Assembly: GCF_029504575.1 (NCBI RefSeq)
Contig: NZ_JAQFII010000001.1
Coordinates: 4,905,001-4,969,000, forward strand
DNA length: 64,000 nucleotides
Direction: 5' to 3'
DNA from: Streptomyces sp. SPB162
GTDB lineage: Bacteria > Actinomycetota > Actinomycetes > Streptomycetales > Streptomycetaceae
The translations under genes and the position numbers were made by a program. Below are positions 1 through 7,794 of the stretch, in pieces. The notes beneath the pieces are model-generated. The model worked only from the letters and a program-made list of their open reading frames with translations. It was not told where the DNA came from and did not search any database. How positions within the stretch are numbered: position 1 is the first letter of the stretch; every line of letters starts with the position of its first letter.

Positions 1-267
1 AAGCAGATGAAGGCCTTCGGCGGAATGATCTCCTTCCAGGTGAACGGCGGCGAGGAGGCGGCCGTCGCGGTCTGCAACCGTGCCGGTCTGTTCACGCTGG
101 GTGAGTCGCTGGGTGGCGTCGAGTCGCTGATCGAGCACCCGGGCCGGATGACGCACGCCTCGGTGGCGGGCTCCGCCCTGGAGGTCCCGGCGGACCTCGT
201 CCGGCTCTCGGTGGGCATCGAGTCGATCGACGACCTGCTGGCGGACCTCACGCAGGCACTCGGCTGA
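1..267 (+). CDS. metB: Cystathionine gamma-synthase/lyase, C-terminal fragment
   Basis: The gene is cut by the window edge; only about the last 88 residues are present, in frame from base 1. The fragment carries the typical end of the Cys/Met-metabolism PLP enzymes (MKAFGGMISF near the start, then SLGGVESLIEHPGRMTHAS, then VRLSVGIE), where the SLGG and RLSVGIE segments close the active site and form part of the substrate and phosphate pocket. These enzymes join O-acyl-homoserine and cysteine, or cleave cystathionine, in the cytosol. Synthase and lyase cannot be told apart from this end. A hairpin follows and probably stops transcription from both sides. Confidence 0.85.
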   Translation, partial: KQMKAFGGMISFQVNGGEEAAVAVCNRAGLFTLGESLGGVESLIEHPGRMTHASVAGSALEVPADLVRLSVGIESIDDLLADLTQALG

Positions 268-279
268 CAGCCGTCATTC

Positions 280-312
280 TGGACACCTGGTGGCGCCGCT
301 ACCAGGTGTCCA
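280..312. terminator. Bidirectional hairpin terminator
   Basis: A perfect 12-bp inverted repeat (280-291 with 301-312) encloses a 9-base loop. It lies between the plus-strand gene ending at 267 and the minus-strand gene ending at 299, with its right arm inside the last codons of the latter. The position between two convergent ends fits a shared terminator. Confidence 0.6.
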
Positions 313-547
313 CCGGCGGCGTCGTGTCGAGCGGCTGCGGGTCGGGCCACTCCAGCACCGCGAAGACCAGCCCCGCCACGATCGCCGCGAGCAGCAGCAG
401 CCACAGCAGCCGGTGCACGGCGCGCCGCCGCCGCAGGATGCGGCGGCCGCGCTCGGCGGCCCGCTCGGCCAGTTCGGCGGGGACGTACGGGTGCGGGGTG
501 TCGAGGAGCCGGCGGACCTCCTCCTCCTTGCGGTCCGGGGGGATCAT
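299..547 (-). CDS. Small single-pass membrane protein, partner of the sigma-like factor
   Basis: An 82-residue protein with a charged N-terminal half (RKEEEVRRLL, then an Arg-rich stretch RRILRRRRAVHR) and one hydrophobic helix at about residues 47-67 (LLWLLLLAAIVAGLVFAVL), ending in a short Pro/Asp-rich tail. It overlaps the upstream sigma-like gene by four bases (ATGA at 544-547), so the two are translationally coupled. A small membrane protein coupled to a sigma-like gene could act as its anti-sigma factor or membrane anchor. I see no zinc-binding anti-sigma motif, so this is inference from position only. Confidence 0.6.
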   Translation of the reverse strand: MIPPDRKEEEVRRLLDTPHPYVPAELAERAAERGRRILRRRRAVHRLLWLLLLAAIVAGLVFAVLEWPDPQPLDTTPPVDTW

Positions 548-1140
548 GACGCGGCTCCCCGGATCTCGTCCGCGCTGGTCGGATCGCCGCCCGGCGGGCT
601 CCCGGCCGGGGTGCCCGACGCGCTTCCCCGCGGCCTCCCCGCCGGACTCTCCGGCGGCCTCGCGCGCGCCTTCTCCGCCGCCGCGCGGGCCTCGGTCACC
701 GACCGCGCGGGGGTCCGCGCGGGGCGGCTGCGCAGGGTCGCCGTGGCACGGTTGCAGATGGACCGTACGCGCTCGACGGGCAGGCCCAGCTGCGCCGCGG
801 CCTGTTCCTCCGCGACGCCCTCGAAGAGCCGCAGAACGACCACCAGCCGTTCCTGGGCGGTGAGCCGGTCCAGGGCCCCGCCGTGTGGGCGGCGCCACCA
901 CGGCCGGTACGCGAAGCGTCGTACGAGCTCGGTGCGGGCCTGGTCGTACGGGTCGTCGGAACGCGTCCGGAACCAGTTCGCGTACGTGTGCGCCAGGACG
1001 GTGACCAGCAGTTTCTCGGCGGCGGCCGGGTCACCGGTGAGCAGGGTGGCGGCGTGTAGGAGCCGTCCCGCCGCTCCTGCGGTGAACGCCTGAAACTCGA
1101 CGTCCCGTTGGTACTCCGCTGCCGCCCGGCGCGTGCCCAC
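544..1140 (-). CDS. Sigma-70 family (ECF-like) RNA polymerase sigma factor
   Basis: 198 residues starting at GTG (1140). Residues about 10-80 resemble a sigma region 2 helical bundle (FQAFTAGAAGRLLHAATLLT). Residues about 90-140 form a region 4 type helix-turn-helix (LTAQERLVVVLRLFEGVAEEQAAAQLG, then PVERVRSICNRATATLR). The last 50 residues are low complexity, rich in Ala, Pro, Gly and Ser. Sequence is divergent in region 2, as in the SigE-like small sigma factors common in Streptomyces. It is the first gene of a two-gene unit with the small membrane protein at 299-547. Target promoters cannot be inferred. Confidence 0.7.
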   Translation of the reverse strand: MGTRRAAAEYQRDVEFQAFTAGAAGRLLHAATLLTGDPAAAEKLLVTVLAHTYANWFRTRSDDPYDQARTELVRRFAYRPWWRRPHGGALDRLTAQERLVVVLRLFEGVAEEQAAAQLGLPVERVRSICNRATATLRSRPARTPARSVTEARAAAEKARARPPESPAGRPRGSASGTPAGSPPGGDPTSADEIRGAAS

Positions 1141-1413
1141 GCCGCCAGTGGACTCCCAGCAGGCGGTTCAGGTCAAGGGCCCTGCGTGTGCGGGGTGCGC
1201 GCCGCCGCCGGGGGGCGCGGCGGCGCCGGGCAGCCACCGGATCGAACGACGCCTACCAGCCCGACCGCGCACCGCCTACTCGTCGGATCAAGCAGTGCCC
1301 ACCGTCCGCTCGCGCAACGCCGACTCGTCGGGCCGAAACGGCGCCTACCGTCCGCTCGCGCAACGCCGACTCGTCGGGCCGAAACGGCGCCTACCCGTCC
1401 GCTCGCGCACCGC
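1141..1413. repeat. Intergenic region with 46-bp tandem repeats copied from the marR 3' end
   Basis: Between the sigma-like gene start (1140) and the marR stop (1414). It holds two exact head-to-tail 46-bp copies (1301-1346 and 1347-1392), followed by a third, partial copy running into the marR stop. A degenerate copy of the same 'actcgtcgg' tail lies at about 1271-1290. Each unit repeats the last marR codons (Ser-Asp-Glu) in altered form. The repeats look like slippage or duplication of the gene end. Confidence 0.7.
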
Positions 1414-1935
1414 CTACTCGTCCGACGGACCCGACTGCACCGTCGTCGCGTGCCACTCCGACAGCGCCAGGTTGAAGCGCCCGAGCAGATCGCAGAAAAC
1501 CGCCCGCTCGTCCTCGCTCCAATCCTCCGTGACCTGGGCCATCAGCTGCTTGCGCGAGCTGCGCACCTCCTCGAGCCGACCCAGGCCGCGCGGCGAGAGG
1601 GCGAGCACGACGGCGCGGCCGTCCTCGGGGTGCGAGGTGCGCTTGACCAGGCCGGTGTCGACGAGCGGGGCCACCTGGCGGGTGACGGTGGAGGAGTCGA
1701 TGCCCATGCCCTCCGCGAGCGCCTTGACGCCCATCGGGCCTTCGCGGTCGAGCCGGTTGAGCAGCAGGTACGCGGCCCGGTCCATGGAGTTGCGGGCCTT
1801 GCCCACACCGCCCAGGCGGGTCTGTTCCGCGCGCCGGGCGAAGAGGGCGACCTCGTGCTGGAGTCGCTCGAAGAGTTCGGTGGGCCCCTCCTCGTCGAGG
1901 GGGGGAGAGGAGGGCGTCTCCGATGGATTGGGCAT
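1414..1935 (-). CDS. MarR-family transcriptional regulator
   Basis: 173 residues with the MarR winged-helix layout. An N-terminal dimerisation helix is followed by the HTH at about residues 70-100 (VKALAEGMGIDSSTVTRQVA, PLVDTGLVKRT), a wing with the DGR turn (PEDGRAVVLALS), then C-terminal helices ending in NLALSEWHATT. MarR proteins are dimeric cytosolic repressors or activators, often sensing phenolics or oxidants and controlling efflux or catabolic genes. It is transcribed away from the threonine dehydratase gene and the two share a 132-bp intergenic region, so self-regulation is likely. The stop codon sits inside a tandem-repeat array. Confidence 0.85.
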   Translation of the reverse strand: MPNPSETPSSPPLDEEGPTELFERLQHEVALFARRAEQTRLGGVGKARNSMDRAAYLLLNRLDREGPMGVKALAEGMGIDSSTVTRQVAPLVDTGLVKRTSHPEDGRAVVLALSPRGLGRLEEVRSSRKQLMAQVTEDWSEDERAVFCDLLGRFNLALSEWHATTVQSGPSDE

Positions 1936-2067
1936 GGCCGGAAGCTCGCGTTCTGTCGGTCTCGCGGAGGTTGGGAGAAGAGTACGCGGAGCGGGTCACC
2001 GTGAGACCCATCCCGCACAAACCAGGGTCCGGCGGTGATGTGGGACGGGAGCTGGAAGACTGGGCGC

Positions 2068-3294
2068 ATGGACAGAGCGGCGCCCGCAGTACAGCACCCG
2101 ATCACGCTCGACGACGTGCGCGGGGCGCACAAGATGCTGTCAGGGGTGGCCCGGGTGACCCCGATGGAGGGCAGCCGGTACCTGACCGGTCTCGTCGGCT
2201 CCCCGGTGCATCTGAAATGCGAGAACCTGCAGCGCACCGGCTCGTTCAAGGTGCGCGGAGCGTATGTGCGGATCGCCGGCCTGACGCAGGAGGAACGTTC
2301 CGCCGGGGTCGTCGCGGCGAGCGCCGGGAACCATGCGCAGGGGGTCGCGCTGGCCGCGTCGCTGCTCGGTGTCCGCTCCACGGTCTTCATGCCGGTGGGC
2401 GCACCGCTGCCGAAGATCGCGGCGACCCGCGACTACGGGGCGGAGGTGCGGATGCACGGACAGGTGGTGGACGAGACGCTGCGCGCCGCCAAGGCGTACG
2501 CGGAGGAGACCGGCGCGGTCTTCATCCACCCCTTCGACCACCCGGACATCATCGCGGGTCAGGGCACGGTCGGCCTGGAGATCCTGGAGCAGTGCCCCGA
2601 GGTGCGGACGATCCTGGTCGGCATCGGCGGCGGCGGCTTCGCCGCGGGGGTCGCACTGGCGGTGAAGGCGCTGCGTCCCGACGTGAAGGTGATCGGCGTG
2701 CAGGCGGCGGGCGCGGCGGCGTATCCGCCCTCGCTGGCGGCCGGCCGGCCGGTGGCGCTGGACGCGGTGGCGACGATGGCCGACGGGATCATGGTCGGCA
2801 GGCCGGGGGACATCCCCTTCAAAATCATTCGCGAACTGGTCGACGAAGTCCGTACGGTTTCCGAGGACGCCCTCTCCAGCGCGCTGCTGCTGTGCCTGGA
2901 GCGGGCGAAGATGGTCGTGGAACCAGCGGGGGCGAGCCCGGTGGCGGCGCTGCTGTCGGATCCGGAGTCCTTCGAGGGCCCGGTGGTGGCGGTGCTGTCC
3001 GGCGGGAACGTGGACCCGCTGCTGATGCAGCGGATCCTTCGGCACGGCATGGCGGCGGCGGGACGCTATCTGTCGCTGCGGCTGCGGGTGACGGATCGTC
3101 CGGGCGCCCTCGCGACGCTTCTGGCGGTGTTGTCAGAGGCGGACGCTAACGTCCTGGACGTGAGCCACGTACGGACCGATCCCCGGCTCGGACTCACGGA
3201 GGCGGAGGTCGAGCTCCATCTGGAGACCAAGGGGCCGGAGCACTGCGAGGCGGTCGAGGCCGCGTTGCTGGGTGCTGGGTACGTGGTCATCTGA
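2068..3294 (+). CDS. ilvA: Threonine dehydratase with ACT domain (catabolic type)
   Basis: 408 residues from the ATG at 2068; an ATG 33 bases upstream is possible but adds sequence unlike the family. This fold-type II PLP enzyme converts threonine (and serine) to 2-oxobutyrate (pyruvate) plus ammonia. The PLP lysine is in TGSFKVRGA, the phosphate-binding glycine loop is GIGGGGFAAG, and SAGNHAQGVA is the substrate loop. One ACT-like domain (about residues 325-408, LRVTDRPGALATLLAVL) points to amino-acid allostery. A single ACT domain and this length match the TdcB/short IlvA form found in actinobacteria. It may feed isoleucine synthesis or simply degrade threonine. Confidence 0.88.
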   Translation: MDRAAPAVQHPITLDDVRGAHKMLSGVARVTPMEGSRYLTGLVGSPVHLKCENLQRTGSFKVRGAYVRIAGLTQEERSAGVVAASAGNHAQGVALAASLLGVRSTVFMPVGAPLPKIAATRDYGAEVRMHGQVVDETLRAAKAYAEETGAVFIHPFDHPDIIAGQGTVGLEILEQCPEVRTILVGIGGGGFAAGVALAVKALRPDVKVIGVQAAGAAAYPPSLAAGRPVALDAVATMADGIMVGRPGDIPFKIIRELVDEVRTVSEDALSSALLLCLERAKMVVEPAGASPVAALLSDPESFEGPVVAVLSGGNVDPLLMQRILRHGMAAAGRYLSLRLRVTDRPGALATLLAVLSEADANVLDVSHVRTDPRLGLTEAEVELHLETKGPEHCEAVEAALLGAGYVVI

Positions 3295-3368
3295 CTCCTG
3301 CTTCGAGCCGGTGTCCGAAGGACAGCTTCGGGCCGGTACTCGAAGATTCCGGGGGTCCCGGTCTTGAC

Positions 3369-3405
3369 GCGATATATCGCATGCGCCATGCTCGCGATGT
3401 GTCGC
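3369..3405. promoter_or_regulatory. Two 12-bp palindromes upstream of the ABC exporter operon
   Basis: GCGATATATCGC (3369-3380, perfect) and GCGATGTGTCGC (3394-3405, near-perfect) are 25 bp apart. A TTGACG -35-like hexamer (3365-3370) overlaps the first. The pair lies 110-150 bp before the drrA-like start and looks like a dimer operator controlling the exporter. The repressor is not obvious in the window; PadR- or TetR-type proteins bind such sites. Confidence 0.5.
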
Positions 3406-3517
3406 GTTCGGACGCCATGTGTGCGGGCTCCTGACGTCGGCCATGCGGTTCGCGGACGCCCGCGAGCCCCGCGATCATCGACACACAGAGACCTATCCCC
3501 GGATTGGGAGTAGTCAC

Positions 3518-4486
3518 ATGCCAGGCGCGATCTACGCGGAAGGTCTGGTCAAGACCTTCGGTGACGTACGGGCATTGGACGGAGTGGATTTCGACGTCCC
3601 GGAAGGCACGGTCCTGGGACTGCTGGGCCCGAACGGCGCCGGCAAGACCACTGCCGTAAGGGTGCTTACCACCCTGCTCAAACCGGACAGCGGCACCGCC
3701 GTCGTGGCCGGTATCGACGTGCTCAAGCACCCGAACGAAGTCCGCCACCAGATCGGCCTGTCCGGCCAGTTCGCGGCGGTCGACGAGTATCTGACCGGCC
3801 GTGAGAACCTGCAGATGGTCGGCCAGCTCTACCAGATGAAGAGCCGCGACGCGAAGCTCCGCGCGGCCGAACTGTTGGAGCGTTTCAACCTCGGGGACGC
3901 GGCCGACCGGCCCGCCAAGACGTACTCCGGCGGTATGCGCCGCCGCCTCGACCTCGCCGCCGCGCTCGTCGTCAAGCCGCCCGTGATGTTCATGGACGAG
4001 CCCACGACGGGGCTGGACCCGCGAAACCGCCAGGTCATGTGGGAGGTCATCCAGGACCTGGTGGCCGGCGGCACGACCCTGCTGCTGACCACCCAGTACC
4101 TCGAAGAGGCCGACCAGCTCGCGCACGACATCTGCGTGATCGACCACGGCAAGGTCATCGCCCGCGGCACCTCCGACCAGCTCAAGGCGCAGACCGGCGG
4201 CGAACGCGTCGAGGTCGTCGTCCACGAGCGGGAACGGATCCCTGAGGCGGAGGACGTCCTGCGCGGCCTCGGCAAGGGCGACACCAAGACCGAGGAGCAC
4301 ACCCGGCGGATCACCGTCCCGGTCGACGGCGGTGCCAAGCTGCTCGCCGAGGTCATCCGCGATCTCGACGCCCGGGGCATCGAGATCGACGACATCGGGC
4401 TGCGCCGCCCGACGCTGGACGACGTGTTCCTCTCGCTGACCGGCCACGAGGCCGAGGTCGCCGCACCTGAAGAGGAGGGCAAGTGA
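3518..4486 (+). CDS. DrrA-like ABC transporter ATP-binding protein
   Basis: 322 residues; the ATG at 3518 (MPGAIYAEGL) fits the family, upstream in-frame sequence does not. Walker A is GPNGAGKT, the ABC signature YSGGMRRR, Walker B VMFMDEPTTGLD, and the H-loop follows in TTQYLEEADQLA. The roughly 80-residue C-terminal extension (VVVHERERIPEAEDVLRGL onward) is the regulatory domain typical of the daunorubicin-resistance DrrA branch. It powers the permease encoded by the next gene, which overlaps by one base (TGATG), so the two form an exporter of drugs, lipids or another hydrophobic compound. Substrate is not predictable. The paired palindromes upstream suggest repressor control. Confidence 0.9.
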   Translation: MPGAIYAEGLVKTFGDVRALDGVDFDVPEGTVLGLLGPNGAGKTTAVRVLTTLLKPDSGTAVVAGIDVLKHPNEVRHQIGLSGQFAAVDEYLTGRENLQMVGQLYQMKSRDAKLRAAELLERFNLGDAADRPAKTYSGGMRRRLDLAAALVVKPPVMFMDEPTTGLDPRNRQVMWEVIQDLVAGGTTLLLTTQYLEEADQLAHDICVIDHGKVIARGTSDQLKAQTGGERVEVVVHERERIPEAEDVLRGLGKGDTKTEEHTRRITVPVDGGAKLLAEVIRDLDARGIEIDDIGLRRPTLDDVFLSLTGHEAEVAAPEEEGK

Positions 4487-5340
4487 TGGCAACCACCGAA
4501 GCAACCGCCCCGAGCACGCTGGTCCCCAGGCCGGGCGGCGGGATCATGCAGTCCGTCCGGGACTCGCTGGTCATCGCCAAGCGCAACCTGATCCGGATGA
4601 CCCGGATCCCGGAGATGATCATCTTCGGGCTGATCCAGCCGATCATGTTCGTGGTGCTCTTCACCTACGTCTTCGGCGGCTCCATGAAGGTCGGCGGCAG
4701 CACCGACGCCAACACCTACAAGGAATTCCTGATGGCGGGCATCTTCGCCCAGACCGTCACCTTCGCCACGGCGGGCGCCGGCGCGGGCATCGCCGACGAC
4801 ATGAACAAGGGCCTCATCGACCGCTTCCGGTCCCTGCCCATGGCGCGGGGCGCGGTCCTGACCGGCCGTACCCTCGCCGACCTGGTGCAGACGACGCTGA
4901 CCGTCGTCGTGCTGGCCGTCGTCGCCCTGATCGTCGGCTGGCGCGTCCACGAGGGCATCCTCAAGATGCTCGGTGCCTTCGGGCTGCTGCTCCTGCTGGG
5001 GTACGCCTTCTCCTGGATCGGCGCGCTGATCGGCCTGTCGGTCCGCACCCCGGAGGCGGCCACCTCCGGCGGCCTGATCTGGCTGTTCCCCGTGACGTTC
5101 ATTTCCAACGCCTTCGCGGACACGAGCAACATGACGCCCTGGCTGCGCCACATCGCCGAGTGGAACCCGTTCAGCGCCACGGTGCAGGCCTGCCGGCAGC
5201 TGTTCGGCAATCCGGGCGTCTCGCAGTCCGGCGCCTGGCCGATGCAGCACGCCGTGTGGGCGTCGCTGATCTGGTCCGTCCTGATCCTCGTGGTGTTCCG
5301 CACCCTGGCGGTGCGCAAGTACCGCTCGGCGACGGCCTGA
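4486..5340 (+). CDS. DrrB-like ABC-2 type permease
   Basis: 284 residues; start ATG 4486 (a GTG three bases earlier is possible) behind GAGGAGGG. About six membrane segments are visible, including IIFGLIQPIMFVVLFTYVF, TLTVVVLAVVALIVGW, FGLLLLLGYAFSWIGALIG and a last segment near the C-terminus (WASLIWSVLILVVF). An elongated extracytoplasmic loop carries NTYKEFLMAGIF. It pairs with the preceding ATPase to make an ABC-2 exporter. The stop codon falls in an 18-bp tandem repeat (5329-5447), followed by a strong hairpin shared with greA. Confidence 0.88.
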   Translation: MATTEATAPSTLVPRPGGGIMQSVRDSLVIAKRNLIRMTRIPEMIIFGLIQPIMFVVLFTYVFGGSMKVGGSTDANTYKEFLMAGIFAQTVTFATAGAGAGIADDMNKGLIDRFRSLPMARGAVLTGRTLADLVQTTLTVVVLAVVALIVGWRVHEGILKMLGAFGLLLLLGYAFSWIGALIGLSVRTPEAATSGGLIWLFPVTFISNAFADTSNMTPWLRHIAEWNPFSATVQACRQLFGNPGVSQSGAWPMQHAVWASLIWSVLILVVFRTLAVRKYRSATA

Positions 5341-5447
5341 GCGTGCGCGCCGGTCTGAGCGGACGTGCCGGCCTGAGCGTTCGTGCCGGTCTGAGCGGAC
5401 GCGTCGGCCTGAGCGTTCGCGACGGCTTGATCCGACCGGTCGCCTGA
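5329..5447 (+). repeat. 18-bp imperfect tandem repeat array at the drrB 3' end
   Basis: About six units of the form 'cgtgccggYctgagcgKW' run from the last drrB codons through the stop into the intergenic space. Alternate units differ in a regular way (gga versus gtt/gtg after 'ctgagc'). The array spans the junction between coding and non-coding sequence. Confidence 0.7.
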
Positions 5448-5451
5448 CGCG

Positions 5452-5493
5452 AGAACGGGCTCCCCGCCGTACCCACGGCGGGGAGCCCGTTCT
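5452..5493. terminator. Strong bidirectional terminator
   Basis: A perfect 19-bp stem (5452-5470 with 5475-5493) and a 4-base loop sit between the convergent exporter operon and greA. It should stop transcription from both sides. Confidence 0.85.
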
Positions 5494-5511
5494 GCGTACA
5501 CGTACGGAAGG

Positions 5512-6009
5512 TCAGCCCCGGTGCGGCTTGACCGAGAGGATCTTCACGGAGGACTTCTTGCCGTTCGGCAGCTCGTAGACGGCGTTCTCGCCGGCCTTCT
5601 TGCCACTGACGCCCTTGCCCAGCGGCGACTGCGGCGAGAACGTCTCCAGGGTGTCGCTCACGTACTCACGCGAGCCCACCAGGAAGGTCATGGTGTCGTC
5701 CGGGTCGCCGTCGAAGGCGATCGTCACGACCATGCCGGGAGCGACCACGCCGGTGTCCTCCGGCGCCTCGCCGACCTTGGCACGCTCCAGCAGCTGGGTC
5801 AGCTGGCGGACCCGCAGTTCCTGCTTGCCCTGATCCTCGCGCGCCGCGTGGTACCCGGCGTTCTCCTTGAGGTCGCCCTCCTGACGGGCTTCCTCGATCT
5901 TGGCGATGATCAGAGCGCGTGCCGGACCCGACAGGTACTCCAGCTCGGCCTTCAGCTGGTCGTACGCCTCCTGGGTCAGCCAGGTGACGCTCTCGCTGGT
6001 CTGGGTCAC
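5512..6009 (-). CDS. greA: Transcription elongation factor GreA
   Basis: 165 residues from the GTG at 6009, chosen because GAGGAG lies seven bases before it; an upstream ATG (6030) has no such site. The N-terminal coiled coil (about 10-80) has the acidic tip segment ARQEGDLKENAGYHAAREDQ, which enters the RNA polymerase secondary channel to stimulate cleavage of backtracked RNA. The C-terminal FKBP-like domain (about 85-160) carries FSPQSPLGKGVSGKKAGE. Actinobacterial GreA proteins are usually this length. It is a single-gene unit ending at the shared hairpin terminator. Confidence 0.95.
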   Translation of the reverse strand: MTQTSESVTWLTQEAYDQLKAELEYLSGPARALIIAKIEEARQEGDLKENAGYHAAREDQGKQELRVRQLTQLLERAKVGEAPEDTGVVAPGMVVTIAFDGDPDDTMTFLVGSREYVSDTLETFSPQSPLGKGVSGKKAGENAVYELPNGKKSSVKILSVKPHRG

Positions 6010-6187
6010 TGGTGCTCCTCGTAGGTACATGGGACTGCGTCAAAGCGCCTTGCCATCGCGTGGCGGGGCGAAACCTGGAGCCTAACAATTCCGGCAGCCG
6101 CACGGCAGCGGGAAATCGTCAGGGGGTAAGTCGGTGTACGAGCCGGTGTTCCGGTCGGTGTATGAGTCAGTATGCCGTCGCGGCAGG

Positions 6188-6598
6188 TCAGCCCTGGTCC
6201 GCCGGCTTGCAGCCGAGCAGCTCGGCGGTCTGCCCGCGGTGGGTGGTCCGCATGGTGACGACGGTGTCGACCTGCTTCTTGTGGTCGCGCAGGGTCACGT
6301 CCATGCGCCCCACCTCGGTGTGGTCCTCGTCCACCGAGCGCAGGGTGCACACGGCGACCGTTCCGGCGCCCTTGCGGACCTCCAGATGGATCTCCACGGC
6401 CTGGTCGGAGACGGCGCGGGACTTGATGACCTCGCCGCTCACGTCGGTGCTCGCGACCGAGTGCCAGCCGAACCAGCCGACCCCACCCAGTGCCAGCACG
6501 CCCAGCACCAGGCCGATGATCTTCAGTCGCCGGTCGGCCCGTGCGTCGGCGCCGCGTCCGTAGCGCCCTTCGGGCAGCCCCTCGCGCACCGCAGCCAT
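6188..6598 (-). CDS. DUF4307 membrane-anchored protein
   Basis: 136 residues: a basic cytoplasmic N-terminus (about 1-25), one membrane helix at about 26-45 (IIGLVLGVLALGGVGWFGWH), then an extracytoplasmic beta-rich domain with a single Cys pair (VAVCTLRSVDEDHTEVG and LLGCKPAD). This matches the actinobacterial DUF4307 family, which has no assigned function. An AAGGAA ribosome site precedes the ATG. It sits head-to-head with mca, as is usual in Streptomyces, so the two share a promoter region. Confidence 0.85.
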   Translation of the reverse strand: MAAVREGLPEGRYGRGADARADRRLKIIGLVLGVLALGGVGWFGWHSVASTDVSGEVIKSRAVSDQAVEIHLEVRKGAGTVAVCTLRSVDEDHTEVGRMDVTLRDHKKQVDTVVTMRTTHRGQTAELLGCKPADQG

Positions 6599-6713
6599 GA
6601 TCGTTCCTTCCGGTGGGGGACATGGAATTTATTGCCCCCTCGCTTCGGTCACTATAGGAGGCGCCCTTTACATGGAACGAGGGGGCCACTACCGATGACT
6701 AGAGGATCCAGCC

Positions 6714-7586
6714 TTGACTGAGCAGCTGCGACTGATGGCCGTCCACGCCCACCCCGACGACGAGTCGAGCAAGGGTGCGGCCACCATGGCCAAGTACGTG
6801 TCCGAGGGGGTGGACGTACTGGTCGCCACCTGCACCGGCGGAGAACGCGGTTCGGTGCTCAACCCCAAGCTCCAGGGTGACCCCTACATCGAGGAGCACA
6901 TCCACGAGGTCCGTGCCAAGGAGATGGACGAGGCCCGCGAGATCCTGGGCGTCAAGCAGTCCTGGCTCGGCTTCGTCGACTCCGGCCTCCCCGAGGGCGA
7001 CCCGCTGCCCCCGCTGCCCGACGGCTGTTTCGCCGTACAGGACGTGGAGGAGGCCGCCGGGGCCCTGGTGAAGCTGATCCGTGAGTTCAAGCCGCAGGTG
7101 ATCACCACCTACGACGAGAACGGCGGCTACCCGCACCCCGACCACATCATGACCCACAAGATCTCCATGGTCGCCTTCGAGGCGGCGGGCGACCCGGAGC
7201 GCTACCCCGAGGCCGGCGAGCCGTGGACGCCGCAGAAGCTCTACTACAACCAGGGCTTCAACCGGGCCCGCACCGTCGCCATGCACGAGGCGCTGCTCTC
7301 CCGCGGTCTGGAGTCCCCGTACGCGGAGTGGCTGGAGCGCTGGAAGGAGTTCGACCGTCCCGAGCGGCAGATCAGCACCCACGTGCCCTGCGCCGACTTC
7401 TTCGAGATCCGCGACAAGGCGCTGCTCGCGCACGCCACGCAGATTGACCCGGACGGCCCCTGGTTCCACGTCCCCATGGAGATCCAGCAGGAGGTCTGGC
7501 CGACTGAGGACTACGAGCTCGCCCGTTCTCTCGTGGACACCTCACTGCCCGAGGACGACCTCTTCGCGGGCATCCGCACCCTCTAG
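6714..7586 (+). CDS. mca: Mycothiol S-conjugate amidase
   Basis: 290 residues starting with TTG (6714), preceded by AGAGGA; the start matches the conserved MTEQLRLMAVHAHPDDES N-terminus of the family. Mca cleaves mycothiol S-conjugates to a mercapturic acid and GlcN-Ins, detoxifying electrophiles and antibiotics in actinobacteria. The LmbE/PIG-L zinc site is visible as AHPDDE near the start and HPDH in GGYPHPDHIMTHK. TCTGGERGS and YDENGGYPHPDH distinguish it from the deacetylase MshB only weakly, but overall sequence and length are Mca-like. Its TAG stop lies within the left inverted repeat of a mobile-type element (7583-7788). Confidence 0.92.
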   Translation: MTEQLRLMAVHAHPDDESSKGAATMAKYVSEGVDVLVATCTGGERGSVLNPKLQGDPYIEEHIHEVRAKEMDEAREILGVKQSWLGFVDSGLPEGDPLPPLPDGCFAVQDVEEAAGALVKLIREFKPQVITTYDENGGYPHPDHIMTHKISMVAFEAAGDPERYPEAGEPWTPQKLYYNQGFNRARTVAMHEALLSRGLESPYAEWLERWKEFDRPERQISTHVPCADFFEIRDKALLAHATQIDPDGPWFHVPMEIQQEVWPTEDYELARSLVDTSLPEDDLFAGIRTL

Positions 7587-7788
7587 GCCGTGTCTGACAG
7601 ATCCCGCCTGGCCCGGGACGCCTGGCACGCGCGCTCTCCCCCAGCTACCGCTGGGAGGGGCCCCCAGTTGTCGGGCCCGCCCCGGTACGTCCAGTACAGG
7701 GGCGACCCTCCGCCGTGCGATCGCACGCACCAGACGCCCCGGGCCCCGCCCTCCGGGCGGACGCCGGTATGTGTCAGACACGGCCTAG
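7583..7788. mobile_element. MITE-like inverted-repeat element (copy 1)
   Basis: 206 bp bounded by a perfect 17-bp inverted repeat: CTAGGCCGTGTCTGACA at 7583-7599 and its complement at 7772-7788. No transposase is encoded. The inner part has further GC-rich hairpins and a stretch (ctccgccgtgcga..gcaccagacgcc, about 7709-7736) shared with a second element at 49146-49306. The left end supplies or overlaps the mca stop codon. CTAG at both ends may be the duplicated target or the end of the repeat itself. Confidence 0.75.
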
Positions 7789-7794
7789 CGCACA

